Shown in pieces: positions 35,879 through 46,080 of a DNA stretch of 64,000 nucleotides. The translations under genes were made by a program, and so were the position numbers. The notes below the pieces were generated by a model, which worked only from the letters and a program-made list of their open reading frames with translations, did not search any database and had not been told where the DNA came from. The DNA is taken from positions 64,161,804 to 64,225,803 of the forward strand of contig OX243811.1 of assembly GCA_945859605.1 (NCBI GenBank), given 5' to 3'. Within the stretch, counting starts at the first letter, position 1. Each line of letters begins with the position of its first letter. The DNA is from Lumbricus rubellus (lineage: Eukaryota > Annelida > Clitellata > Crassiclitellata > Lumbricidae).

Positions 35879-36703
35879 TCAGGTGGACATCAAGAGTGGC
35901 CAGAACCATGCGGCTCTTTTTAAAGTGTGCAGTGTCAAGGTAATTACCTCTACCTTCCACCATTCTTTGCTAAGAGGATCGATCAGGTCAGTCAGGGAGG
36001 CGAGGAACACTTCCTCCAAGGTCTGTGGTTTCTGAGCGAAGAATCTATGCGAGATCTCCATGGCCAGGATCCAAGCTCGGAAATTCCAGATATGCCCATC
36101 GTCCCAAGGTCGCAGGCGTCGTTCCGAAGCCCTGAGGGGAGCCACTAGGATGGTGCTATTCCCAGACTCCTCCCGCCATTTCTCTATTGCGTTTCCATTT
36201 TGTGGTAGAGTCGCAACGGTCTGAATCGTGACCACCACCAACGGTATAGGATCGACCCCGTCTCGAAGGAAGGAACTTCCTCCAATCAATCCATCCAAGT
36301 CGGCTCGGGAAAAGTCCAGCCGCTCCTTCTCATGGAAGTATCTCAACAAAGCCCAGACAACCCCAAGCTTTTCTACTTTAGGAGCGGAAGCAGGAAGGCG
36401 TTGCAGCTCCGGTAACGCCAGTAGAGAGTCGATCTCTCTGGGGCACTGGCCCAACAAACTAAGGCTATCGGGAGTCGCCACCGACGGAGAAAGTTCGCTG
36501 CACGGCCGACCCAATCGTTCCGATTCTTCAGCCGCTTGCAGATTAATCATGAAGCACCGTGAGGAGGCAGGACTTCCAGCAGTAGAAGACTCATTGGAGG
36601 AAATCTCGATCTCGATATCAGGTTCGGGCTTCACCTCCACCACCTCAGCAGGGGGACTCCAAGGGTGCAGGAGCTCCAGCAAGTCGATCTCTCCGGCGTC
36701 CAT
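35879..36703 (-). CDS. LTR-element ORF2, unknown protein (274 aa)
   Basis: The first ATG is at 36703, just after a splice-acceptor-like CTCCTTGTACAG on the same strand, which suggests expression from a spliced subgenomic RNA in the position where env or accessory genes lie. The N-terminal third is acidic and low-complexity, with an LLELLHPW motif, a VKPEPDIEIEI stretch and a Ser-rich run. The C-terminal two thirds (about residues 95-274) look folded and Trp-rich, including LGVVWALLRYFHEKERLDF, WNFRAWILAMEISHRFF and EWWKVEVI. No signal peptide, membrane segment, zinc knuckle or polymerase motif is visible. I do not recognise the family. It could be a captured host gene, an accessory protein or a diverged Gag-like product. 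Confidence 0.55.
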   Translation of the reverse strand: MDAGEIDLLELLHPWSPPAEVVEVKPEPDIEIEISSNESSTAGSPASSRCFMINLQAAEESERLGRPCSELSPSVATPDSLSLLGQCPREIDSLLALPELQRLPASAPKVEKLGVVWALLRYFHEKERLDFSRADLDGLIGGSSFLRDGVDPIPLVVVTIQTVATLPQNGNAIEKWREESGNSTILVAPLRASERRLRPWDDGHIWNFRAWILAMEISHRFFAQKPQTLEEVFLASLTDLIDPLSKEWWKVEVITLTLHTLKRAAWFWPLLMST

Positions 36704-38443
36704 GGCCTTTCCTGTACAAGGAGACAACCTATCTACATTTATCGGTTCACCTGATTCGGTTCACATAACCAATACGAGAAACTACCCTTATTAGATCCCA
36801 ACAAAAGTTTTTATCTCTAAGAATGATGCAACACATAATCGCAATCAATCCAAGGCGATAATACAACATAGCAATTTTAGAACGGACACATATAATTATA
36901 ATCGACGTTTCCTATCCAATCCCATCACTTGCTCGGGGCCACTTACAAGGATAAATAAATGTCTTCCATAACACTAAAAGATCATGCCCCGGCACCATAT
37001 TCAGTACAACATTATTCATTTAAACGGAGCAACATATCAAGTAACATCAAGAAGTCGCAAATGTATCGAATCACATCACAAGGCACCAGCATGTCAAAGC
37101 CAACACTTATCTCATCACTCCGACAATTCATCTGCACACAGCATCACAACAATCTTGCTCCTAACCGTCAGACTAAACTACAGCTCAAGTAATATTCAGG
37201 GCTAGAAATCAACAACACTTTTAACTAATGCTGTATTCCATTTACACCACCCTTACAGACACTACATCAACCACCACGATTGCAACGAACTCCTTTCTGA
37301 GCATTCATAAACATGGGCAGTCAGTACATCATCACAGACAGAACATATTACACTTAGGCTGAGACTACTAAACAAAGGCTTTCTGTTTAGCTAAGCATTA
37401 TCAATACGCACTAGGGCGGCATTATCCTCGACCTAAGCGATAATTTCTCCACGTCCCCCTTCCAAGACGGAGTACAACAGAGCAGACCACCCGAGACAAG
37501 TTAAACAAAGGGATCTACTGTTTAGTAAAACATACCCTAGAAACTAACGGGTTTCTCCCTGACCTATATGCTATGACCTCTCCACGTCTACTTTACAAGA
37601 CGGAGTACAACTGAGTAGGACAGTAACGCTGACTAGTAAGCAAAAGGGTTTACTGCTTAGTAAAGCATACCAAAGAAACTAGGCCGTCTACAGCTCACAA
37701 CTCTACACCAGGTCATCTGTCTCACCTCTCATATAATCTAAACTGACTGCGGAGACATTAGACTACTCACAAGTCTACAATCTATCTTACTCACACACTA
37801 CTCGGAGCTTACACATCACACAGACATACTAGTTTCTTTCACACACTCAACTAATACAACTTGCTAATCAACATTCAAAGACTATGTCCACTAACTGCTA
37901 CAAAGGTCAAGCTACTCATAATTCAATATGCTAAATAATACCTTCCTAACTTTTATGATTATGCACATTCAACTTTAAAATACATTCACCACAGTTGCTG
38001 AGCTCAGCTACTCATAATCTAACATATTAGGTAATACCTTATTACCTTTCAATTATAATTATGCAGTCAACATTAGAAATGCATACAGAACATTTGCCTT
38101 TTCTTCTCTGGCAACCACAAAAAGAATGCAATGAAACACACAAGTAACCAATCTTATCTATAATCATGAACCAATCATAGATGTTCATTCACAAAATTCA
38201 TCTGCTTCCATATGCATACCAAAGAACATAAAAATACTGGACTCAGTGTTACATCATACATCAACTAAACAAGGGGTACTCTAACCTCTAAGCTATTACT
38301 CCGTCGCCATTATGCGACCCACATCAGCATTTCCACAATCATACTTCATTCACAATAACCATTAATGTGAGCGCTACATAAAAATTCAACTACACAAAAT
38401 AAACACAAACAACTTAACTAACAGCCCATCACATTATTTTACA
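36704..38443 (-). other. LTR-element internal non-coding region
   Basis: About 1.7 kb lies between the Gag-protease stop and ORF2, where a Ty3-like element would encode reverse transcriptase and integrase. No long frame exists. It contains three imperfect copies of a repeat of about 131-135 bp at roughly 37376-37690, with recurring TCTCCACGTC, AAGACGGAGTACAAC and CTGTTTAGTAAA blocks. Confidence 0.7.
37376..37690 (-). repeat. Imperfect ~133-bp tandem repeat inside the LTR element
   Basis: CTGTTTAG/CTGCTTAG blocks recur near 37386, 37517 and 37652. GACGGAGTACAAC blocks recur near 37463 and 37600. Two and a half to three units are present. Confidence 0.65.
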
Positions 38444-41400
38444 TTACTGCCTATACCCGGGCCCATTCCCGTGGTTCCTAGTGGGACTCGAGCGCTGTAT
38501 AAACCTTCTTGCAAATTCACAATTATCTTGCACATGTTTAATCGATACAGCCACAAAATCATCTTTATTCAACACAACATCAGCAATCTGCATATTTTCT
38601 AAAACTAGACTAATTGGCTGATGATCCTGGGTGACTCCGGTGCTTTCGCTCTCGCCGGCTCGATGAGCGGAGAGGACGAATGGAGGATGCACATCCCAGT
38701 CCGATGGATCCTGGGCTACCACCTTGGCAGCAGAGACTTGGAGCGAAGATTCCGTAGAGGACGTTTCTGGCGTCGCAGATTCCGGTTGTTTCTCCACATC
38801 TTCCTGAAGATGGATCCCTCCCAGGCGATGAATTCGTTCGAAGGTTCTTTGCTCCTTCTCACCATCTGATGCAGCCAGAGGGTCACGAGTTACTACGATT
38901 CTTCTGCACAGTCTGGAGCGAGGTTTGCAATGAACTGAGAACTTGTGCTCCCCCACCAGAACCCAGTTATGACCCACATGCCATAAAACGTTTTCATCTT
39001 TCATCCAAGAAAGACCCAGAATCAGTTCGGAAACTTGTTCAGTCACCAAACAGGGTATCTCGAATGGTCGGCCTTCAATCTGCAACTTCAGTTTCGTTTC
39101 GCCGAGTACACGGATGGCTGAACCATTTGCTGCTAACAGGGATTGCTTAGAATGTTGGATTTCGGCAGGGTCTACCAACGAAGCAGGGCACAGAGTCATT
39201 TCACACCCCGAGTCCAGCAGCCCCAGCAAATGTTTACCTTTTATGGTTACGGAAAGGTAAGCGTCATTTCGTCCCTTCACATGTCTCGCATTGTTCACCG
39301 TGTTCGATTCTGGTTCTTGTTCTTGTTCTCTCTGCCATGTGTTGTCTGTCCTGCTAGGGCAAACTCGAGAAAGGTGCCCGGGCTGATTACACTCGTAGCA
39401 GCGTCTGTTGTCTCGGGCTTCTCCTTGGAAACGGTTATTTGGACGGCGATCCCCCGGTTGGTTCCTGAAGCCATTGTTTTCCTTCGGTTGAAACGGTCGT
39501 CGCGGTTGCCACTGTCGAAATTGTCCATCAGCAGAAGTAGTATTCGGTTGCGGGGACCACTTCTGAAGCATTTCTTCCATCTTCCGGGTCATCTGTTCTT
39601 GAAGTCGGTTCAACTTTTCGTCAAGGTCAAGTTCGGTTTCTTTCACATTCGAAATGCGCCCAGGACGACGATCACGACGATCGGCAGCGTCTTCATCCGA
39701 CCAGCGGTAGCCTTCCAGTCTCATGGCGATTTTGTAGGCGTTGTCTAAGGTGGCTGGTTCTCTTTCTCGTACCTTCAGGGCCAGATCTTTATCTCGAAGA
39801 GCATCCAGGAATGCTCTGATAGCGATGGTCTCGCTGTGCGTTGATGTTGGTCCCGGGAATGCGAGGATCATCAGTTTCCGGATATCTTGAGCCAGTGAAC
39901 CAAGGTCCTCGCCCACCTTCTGGCGACGAGTGTTCAATTTAGTTTGATACAGAGCAGCTTGATCGGTGCTTCCGTATCGCAGTTTCAATCTACTGACCAG
40001 ATCAGCACTGGTCACCAAAGCTTCGGAGTCAAATTCGTGTAGCAGTTGATCGACAGGTTCAACCAAGGCACAGGTCAGTTGGGCCAGCTTCTCTTCTTCA
40101 GTCCATCTATTGTTCTTCGAGCATACCTCGAATTTCTTGAGGAATACTTCCACCGACGTCTTACCGTTGTAGCGGTCCAGCTTCATTTGCGATTTCATTC
40201 TTCTATCTGGAAAATTTGAAGATTCAGATTGTAGTTTCCCAGCAGGTTCTTTCTTTTCACTAGCAATTTCTTGGACTGCATTGTCGGTTGTCGTAGATGA
40301 ATTCTGTGGAGGTTCTCTGAGTGTCTGCAGCAGGAGGCGGAGCAGTTCCTCTTGATTTAAGTTCTTACCAGGCTCATCGGATCTGATTTCGCTTGCACTG
40401 TTCAGTTTCACAGCGCTAGCACTGTTCGATTTCACCACAGAGTTTATCGGAACTGTTTGTGTCGCTGACGATTGCACATAATTATTCAGCGTCGAACTCT
40501 GTTCACCATGGGCGGTTGGATCAGCGACCAGATGCTGATATGGCGTGTAAGGCATGTACGAAGGTTGACTTGCCTTCCACCGTTGATATTCGCAGCTTTG
40601 TGTCACGTGGGTTTCCGACGACAGGTTCGGTGTCGACATGAGCGGCTGACCGGAAGGAAGGGTGAGCGTAGATATTCGTGGAGCGACGCCAGAGGGCAGG
40701 AAAGGTTTTTCGGAAGCCATGACGTTGAGCGACGACGGGGAAAAGGTGGTAGCCCATGAGATGGTTGTCGTTGTCTGTCCGGGATGTGCACCTCGAAGCA
40801 CCAGATGGTTTTCCCTCAGCGATGATGGATCCCCATTATCTGAAACTAACAGTCGTGAGTTAGTACATGCTTTAACATTATTTTGCCCTAAAGCTACCGC
40901 ATGGGAATCGAGTACAAGATTATGCAAAGGCCGCATATCTTTTATTTCAGAATGCTCGCTGTCCGATAGACATTTTTCAGTTAATTGATTTCTGAATTGC
41001 ATTTGTTTATTTCGCATGTAAGAGTCGAAATCAAAACCTTCATAAACAGTGTTCGTGTTATAATCATACATTGTTCGAGTATCTACTTTAGCAGCTGCAG
41101 TTGTAGTTCGGCTGTTAGATATCACTTTTGGTCGGGCGCCATAAAAATTTCCTTGAGCATCTAGTTCATCTATTTCTCCAAGAAACATTCTCCTTTCCTC
41201 AGCACCTTGGCTTAACAAGACCTCATTATTTCTGGTGACAGTTGTTGCACCAGTACTAGATTGGGTCTGAACCTCTGTACCTGAACTTAATTTCACCCCA
41301 CTAATTCTGGGACCAATTGTTGCGCGCGTCCCCCCAGCCAAAAGAACACCCCTATTCAACCTCCAGTCAAGGTTTCTTTCCTCATATTTCACGCAGGGTC

Positions 41401-41869
41401 TCTCTGGCCGAGGAGCAAGGCGGGGAGGGGCTTCAGCATTAAGTTCCAGGTACTCCGTTCTCTTCCCTCGAAAACCCGGCACCCCCGCGGCAACATCCAG
41501 TGTGGATTCTGAACCCTCTTCTTCCTCATTACCAGGTACCAAGGATGACTTAAGGCGACATATGTCCACGGCTCTCTGTGGGAGAGCAACAGCCCCTATT
41601 TCAGACTGTTCTGGGTTCAGATCCCCTCCACTTATTCGACGGGTTCCCATCCATCCGGGTTGCTCAGCGGTATCAGGGTCTAGGGCATTATTTTCTCCAG
41701 CATATTGCCTCAGATGTTTTTCTAACTGTTCGTGTTTCTCAATTAAGGTCTGCATTTGGGCTTCCTGGCGCTCCATAAATTCTTCAACAGTGCACGATAC
41801 TATTTGGGAGGGGGTTGTCTCTTCTTCTTCCCCTTCACTAACTTCCTCCTCTGAATTATTACTTGACAT
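38444..41869 (-). CDS. gag-pro: Gag-protease polyprotein of the LTR retrotransposon
   Basis: The frame is open from 41980 to 38444 (1178 codons). I prefer the second Met at 41869 (1141 aa), which starts the acidic MSSNNSEEEVSEGEEE. In the numbering of the longer frame: a glutamine-rich helix near 65-95; a retrotransposon Gag domain at about 600-760; one CCHC zinc knuckle at 861-874 (C-x2-C-x4-H-x4-C, CYECNQPGHLSRVC); and a retropepsin at about 905-1010 with DSG at 923-925 in place of the commoner DTG, plus ELILGLSW. The frame then ends about 170 residues later without entering a polymerase. The first ~221 codons are encoded in the 5' LTR itself, and the frame reads through the LTR border and the presumed primer-binding site, which is unusual. 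The intact frame implies recent activity. Confidence 0.85.
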   Translation of the reverse strand: MSSNNSEEEVSEGEEEETTPSQIVSCTVEEFMERQEAQMQTLIEKHEQLEKHLRQYAGENNALDPDTAEQPGWMGTRRISGGDLNPEQSEIGAVALPQRAVDICRLKSSLVPGNEEEEGSESTLDVAAGVPGFRGKRTEYLELNAEAPPRLAPRPERPCVKYEERNLDWRLNRGVLLAGGTRATIGPRISGVKLSSGTEVQTQSSTGATTVTRNNEVLLSQGAEERRMFLGEIDELDAQGNFYGARPKVISNSRTTTAAAKVDTRTMYDYNTNTVYEGFDFDSYMRNKQMQFRNQLTEKCLSDSEHSEIKDMRPLHNLVLDSHAVALGQNNVKACTNSRLLVSDNGDPSSLRENHLVLRGAHPGQTTTTISWATTFSPSSLNVMASEKPFLPSGVAPRISTLTLPSGQPLMSTPNLSSETHVTQSCEYQRWKASQPSYMPYTPYQHLVADPTAHGEQSSTLNNYVQSSATQTVPINSVVKSNSASAVKLNSASEIRSDEPGKNLNQEELLRLLLQTLREPPQNSSTTTDNAVQEIASEKKEPAGKLQSESSNFPDRRMKSQMKLDRYNGKTSVEVFLKKFEVCSKNNRWTEEEKLAQLTCALVEPVDQLLHEFDSEALVTSADLVSRLKLRYGSTDQAALYQTKLNTRRQKVGEDLGSLAQDIRKLMILAFPGPTSTHSETIAIRAFLDALRDKDLALKVREREPATLDNAYKIAMRLEGYRWSDEDAADRRDRRPGRISNVKETELDLDEKLNRLQEQMTRKMEEMLQKWSPQPNTTSADGQFRQWQPRRPFQPKENNGFRNQPGDRRPNNRFQGEARDNRRCYECNQPGHLSRVCPSRTDNTWQREQEQEPESNTVNNARHVKGRNDAYLSVTIKGKHLLGLLDSGCEMTLCPASLVDPAEIQHSKQSLLAANGSAIRVLGETKLKLQIEGRPFEIPCLVTEQVSELILGLSWMKDENVLWHVGHNWVLVGEHKFSVHCKPRSRLCRRIVVTRDPLAASDGEKEQRTFERIHRLGGIHLQEDVEKQPESATPETSSTESSLQVSAAKVVAQDPSDWDVHPPFVLSAHRAGESESTGVTQDHQPISLVLENMQIADVVLNKDDFVAVSIKHVQDNCEFARRFIQRSSPTRNHGNGPGYRQ
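41300..41315 (-). promoter_or_regulatory. Candidate primer-binding site
   Basis: On the minus strand the LTR ends CAACA and is followed, 2 nt later, by TGGTCCCAGAATTAG. A TGG start fits a tRNA 3' CCA end. The tRNA is not identified, and the site lies inside the Gag reading frame. Confidence 0.4.
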
Positions 41870-42905
41870 AATGTTCAAGGAGTAAGGACTTCTTAATAAC
41901 TCTGATGAATTAAGAATTAAGCCTAAGTATTCACCACATATCTTCAAGTTAAAGGTTTTAATCAACACAATTGCAAACACTTGACTATCGGTAATCAGTC
42001 AATGATATTTAAGCGAAAGAGAAATTAATCAGCATGATTATATCGCATTGATTTATGTAAATTCGAGAACATCTATCACTGTTTCGCAGACACGGTTTTC
42101 TTTCCGTGTGAAGCACTCGCTACCATCTAATTAATTAACACTAATGAGTTAAGCCTAATCAGTTCTTCAATTAAGCACCACACGCAATGCGACCAATTAT
42201 AATTGTCTATTCTAGCGATATTCACTGCGAAACATTATTTATAATAATATCTCATTTAAGCTTCTCGGTTCCACAGCAATATGAAATTTAAGGGGATACT
42301 TCTCTGCACTCCAGATAATAATTTCAGTAAACGTTAACCACGGAAATACCAGTCACCAAATTGACCACCAGAAGAAATGAAACGGCGGAAGAATTTCAAC
42401 TTCCAAAGTATGACAAATATTCTTCAAAACTGTTTTCAGACACCCTGGTCTCGTCAATATGAAGGCCCAATTTCTTGGCTGCACGGTAGAAATTCAATTA
42501 CTAGTTTCTTCGAGTAAATTTGGATCGCAATCTTATTCGATTTCTACCACAATTTCAACGTTTCGAGCACAGAGATGTTGCTTCGTCAACCGCCACCGTC
42601 TGTCTGAAGGTTTCAGTCCTTCCAGCCAATCACAGGCCACATCCGGGACTCGTCGGAGTCACGGGATCAAGGGGGATCCAATGAAACCTGTTGCGTTGCC
42701 GCCGGACTAAAAATAGAGTGGCATAATGAGCTGTTCTCCCAGAATAAATAATAATACACCGGAGGTCGCTCTAAAACGCGGCTACACCACCGGAGACCGA
42801 CCGAAGGTTTGATGTTAAGGCCGAAATTCGATTAGGCCGCAAATTTATAAAGGCCGTAAAATTATTAAGGAATTATTAACGATCCAACTTTTCACGATCG
42901 TTACA
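41318..42905 (-). repeat. 5' LTR (1588 bp), contains the Gag start
   Basis: It is the same length as the 3' LTR. In element orientation it starts TGTAACGATCG. A TATTTTTA-type box lies at about 42708-42715 (minus strand), upstream of the Gag ATG at 41869, so transcription would have to start between them. Confidence 0.9.
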
Positions 42906-44910
42906 CCTGCACCTGCTATACTAAAGCTACTTCCTCATTTTAGTCGCAAAGTTAGAATTTGCGTACAGAGTATATCTAAAATGCGTGAGATACTTGGGGA
43001 AGAAATTGAAAGTATCAAGAAGAATGGCACAGTCGAGTGTTTCGTATCCAGTTATCTAGCAAAAGTTGGTTCAGATTACGATCAAGAACAACTTATTTAC
43101 ACTGCAAAAGATCTTTTAACGGCTGGATTTGATACTACTGCGACAACTCTTCTATGGTTGTTGGTGTTCATTGCTAATAACCCGTCGATCCAAGAACGTC
43201 TTCAGAAAGAGATCGATGCAGTGGTTGAGAGACACAGACTTCCATCAATTGATGATGAACCAAAACTTCCTTTTGTTGAAGCAACCATACTTGAGATCAT
43301 GCGTTTTAGAACTATTGCACCACTTTCTGTTCCTCATCTGACGTTAAGCGACTCAATGGTCTGCGGTTACTTCATACCAGCTGGGACTAAAGTAAGTTTA
43401 ACATGAATTGAATCATTTTTGCAGCGAATCGGAATTAAAGTGATTATAATTTTTTCTCTACTGAATCATTGGTGGAAATAAGCTGCACCTAACCAAGCAT
43501 TGAAATTTTATAAATAAGTCATTGACGGTTTTGTGCAATTGTTTGTGCGCGCAATGTAGCCTAAAAGACTTCCATTATTTGAAACACAGGATCGTTAAAA
43601 TAAATAGCCTATATCTCCGGAAGTTCTCTTTACAACTTTTACATCTAGGCTAAATCTTTCTTAGCTATGACACCATGATGGGCATGTACTAACTTGAAGA
43701 ATTTTCCTTTTAGGCCTATTATTAAATTCAGCTAGAAGCCTTGTCTGTGTCTTCAGTCTTCACCCTAAATTACCTTTAACTATATATTATTTTCTAGTTT
43801 GCATTAACATTGGCTGATGTTGTATTCATTCTTCTCAGAGAATTTTCTTATTGCTACGTTCACGCAACTGTTTAGGCCAAAGCTAACTTAGACTCGTCAA
43901 CGACGAGAATGACCTGAAGAGGCTGGAAGCCAACGCAGCTTGTCAATAAAGTTTTGAAGTTTAACACATCACGAATTATTCATATTTAAACGTTATTCCT
44001 GTCCTTATGACAATCCCAGTAGAATATAGACTTAGTCTATAGTCTCGACTAAGTCTAAGTCAATTTGCAAGCTCGAATGGATTTAATTTTGACATTGATG
44101 ATAATTCTTGCTATCGCTCGTGAGAAAGATGGAACTCGCTGTGAACTTGCGATAAAGCCATGGAATAGAACCTCAGCATAGGCCTACAGCATAATTTATT
44201 GGAATTCATGATCAATATATAGAAGCCCGGAATCTGCATTCTGTAGAACAGGGCAATCTATGGGCCTATCGTTTGTTGTTGAGTCATTCACTCACACTGT
44301 GAAGATATTTCAATGAAGCTGATTTTTATGTCTTTTTAAAAAAGGTTTTTCCGAATCTACAGGCTGCTCACTTCGACCCAAAGGTGTGGAAAAACCCAGA
44401 TGTCTTTAACCCAGAACGATTTCTAGACAAAGACAATAACATTGTTGGGCGAGATAGAGTCATTCCTTTCTCACTTGGTGAGTCTCAATTTCACTATGAT
44501 TACTGTATAGATTATAAACTTATAACTACTGTAATTGTATAAGCTGTTTGTGCATAAGCTTGCCCCTCTTGCCCAAGATGGTACCGAATTGCTTACCAGG
44601 ACACACTTTGCAGAAATAATAAAACATAGGGCCTATTACACGAACCAACCAAGAACTAATAGACTGGGCTAGGCTTATACACATTTTCTTTACTGTGTTA
44701 ATTTGATGAACGCCGTTTTCCCGCAAAATATGGTCGACTTTACATTTTCATATAAATAATGGCAACAACGGACCGGATCATTATCAAATTTGCGCCAGTA
44801 TCTTTCATTTGACTTATGTATGCACTGATAAAATACTATAAAGAAATAAGAGACCGTTACTGAGACAACGCATTTTGAAAACGGTGAACGAACGTTCGTG
44901 TCACCCTATA

Positions 44911-45001
44911 GTAGTGAATAATACCACGATATAATATATCGTGATATTATTCACTACTTTACTTGAAGTGTTGTAATATTATTACAACACTTCAAGTAAA
45001 G
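44911..45001. repeat. Two back-to-back perfect-type hairpins
   Basis: Hairpin 1: arms 44911-44933 and 44935-44957 (one mismatch, 1-nt centre). Hairpin 2: arms 44957-44978 and 44980-45001 (perfect, 1-nt centre). They share the base at 44957. They lie in intron 4 of P450 copy 4. Confidence 0.92.
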
Positions 45002-45977
45002 CAACGATGTAAGCAGGAACTAAAAACTATTATCATTTTGTCAAATTTTTATGGGGAGGAATGTCACTTTCTCTCCTTCAGAGACGTCTGGACTAAAGAC
45101 TGCACTTAAAGTAGAACTAAACGAATGAGGTATAGGGCCTACCTATCGTATCGCAATTTAATTTTTCTTTTTAAGCAGGTTATTCTGGTAATCTACATGT
45201 AGTTGGACTAAACATAGGCCTACACAATAGGACGCCACGATGATTTTGATAGAAATGTCAGGTTGGCATCGAGACTATCTCAGCCAAGAGTCTCCAGTAA
45301 TCAAGTCTTCGTCTATATTTTCATTTGTTCTGCAGGTCGTCGGTCATGTCTCGGAGAAACATTAGCTCGTCAGGAGATTTTCCTCTTCCTTGTTGGTTGG
45401 ATACAACGATTCACTATTCAGCCTGCATGCGCAGACGGACAAAAAATTGGCGACAGACCAGTTACTGCAGTAGCATCAAGACCGTTGCCATTTAAGATCC
45501 GCATGATTCCGCGCGAAGCTTGAAGAAATAGACCTAGCCTGTCTTAATCATGAACTACACTTTTTTAGACTCTGCATTTTAGATTCTTACAATCTTTTAT
45601 GGTGAAGAAAATTAATAGCATGGTTCGTATTTCAAGTAAGTAGGCGTACAGGGTCCATAACGACCTTCTCTTGCACGGACTAGAAAAGGACATGAAACAT
45701 TGCACCTTGAACAAATGAACTTTTATGCTTGAAGGTTGCATAAACTTAATTTGTTTGAAAAGCTGTTACATAATATAGCAATAGGCCTATAATTATGACA
45801 TTTATTTTGGCAAAATCTTGTGTGTTGTACTTGAGGCTAAAAGCATATGGAGCGAAAGTATTTTAAAATGATAGTATCGACGGACTGATGCACATAGGCC
45901 TATCACTAAGGTAAATGCACTAGTTTCATGCAACAGCATCAGCAACAGCATCAGCAACAGCAGCAGTAGCAGTAGTA

Positions 45978-46075
45978 GTTCTTTTGGAGCAGGCCTAAAT
46001 TTATACCTGCAGCACAATCAGCACTGTGGTTAATCCGGGCCTGGTTCTTTTGGAGCAGGCCTAAATTTATACCTG
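45978..46075 (+). repeat. Short direct duplication (32-bp unit, 66-bp period)
   Basis: GTTCTTTTGGAGCAGGCC plus the following AAATTTATACCTG-containing block occurs at 45978-46009 and again at 46044-46075. A CAGCAA/CAGCAT run lies just before it. Confidence 0.85.
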
Positions 46076-46080
46076 ACAAA

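Larger units (their letters stand above)
33762..42905 (-). mobile_element. LTR retrotransposon, 9144 bp, Ty3/gypsy-like gag-pro, no pol seen
   Basis: Two LTRs of 1588 bp (33762-35349 and 41318-42905) begin TGTTGCGCGCG and end CGTTACA on the + strand, so on the element's own strand they run TGTAACG to CGCAACA. I found no difference in the stretches compared, and their ORFs are identical at a constant offset of 7556. Coding is on the minus strand: a Gag-protease ORF (41980-38444) starting within the 5' LTR and a second ORF (36703-35879). No reverse transcriptase, RNase H or integrase motif appears in the remaining 3 kb, so the element is probably mobilised in trans. A purine-rich tract precedes the 3' LTR. 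It is inserted in P450 copy 4, exon 3. The expected short target duplication is not matched (GTTG at 33758-33761 against CCTG at 42906-42909). Confidence 0.9.
32673..45523 (+). pseudogene. Cytochrome P450, copy 4, exon 3 split by an LTR retrotransposon
   Basis: Exons: 32673-32905, 33115-33233, exon 3 in two pieces (33447-33761 and 42910-43391), 44345-44477 and 45336-45523. Removing 33762-42909 leaves 797 nt for exon 3, the same as in copies 3 and 5, so no other lesion is needed to explain it. Start codon context (CAG, then GGAATATCTCGAAAG, then ATG) matches copies 5 and 6. Motifs outside the insertion are intact: [40 protein letters not shown]. The LTR element lies in the opposite orientation, so sense transcription would run into its antisense strand. 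This copy cannot make a P450 unless the 9-kb insert is absent on the other allele or is reduced to a solo LTR, which would still break the frame. Confidence 0.88.
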
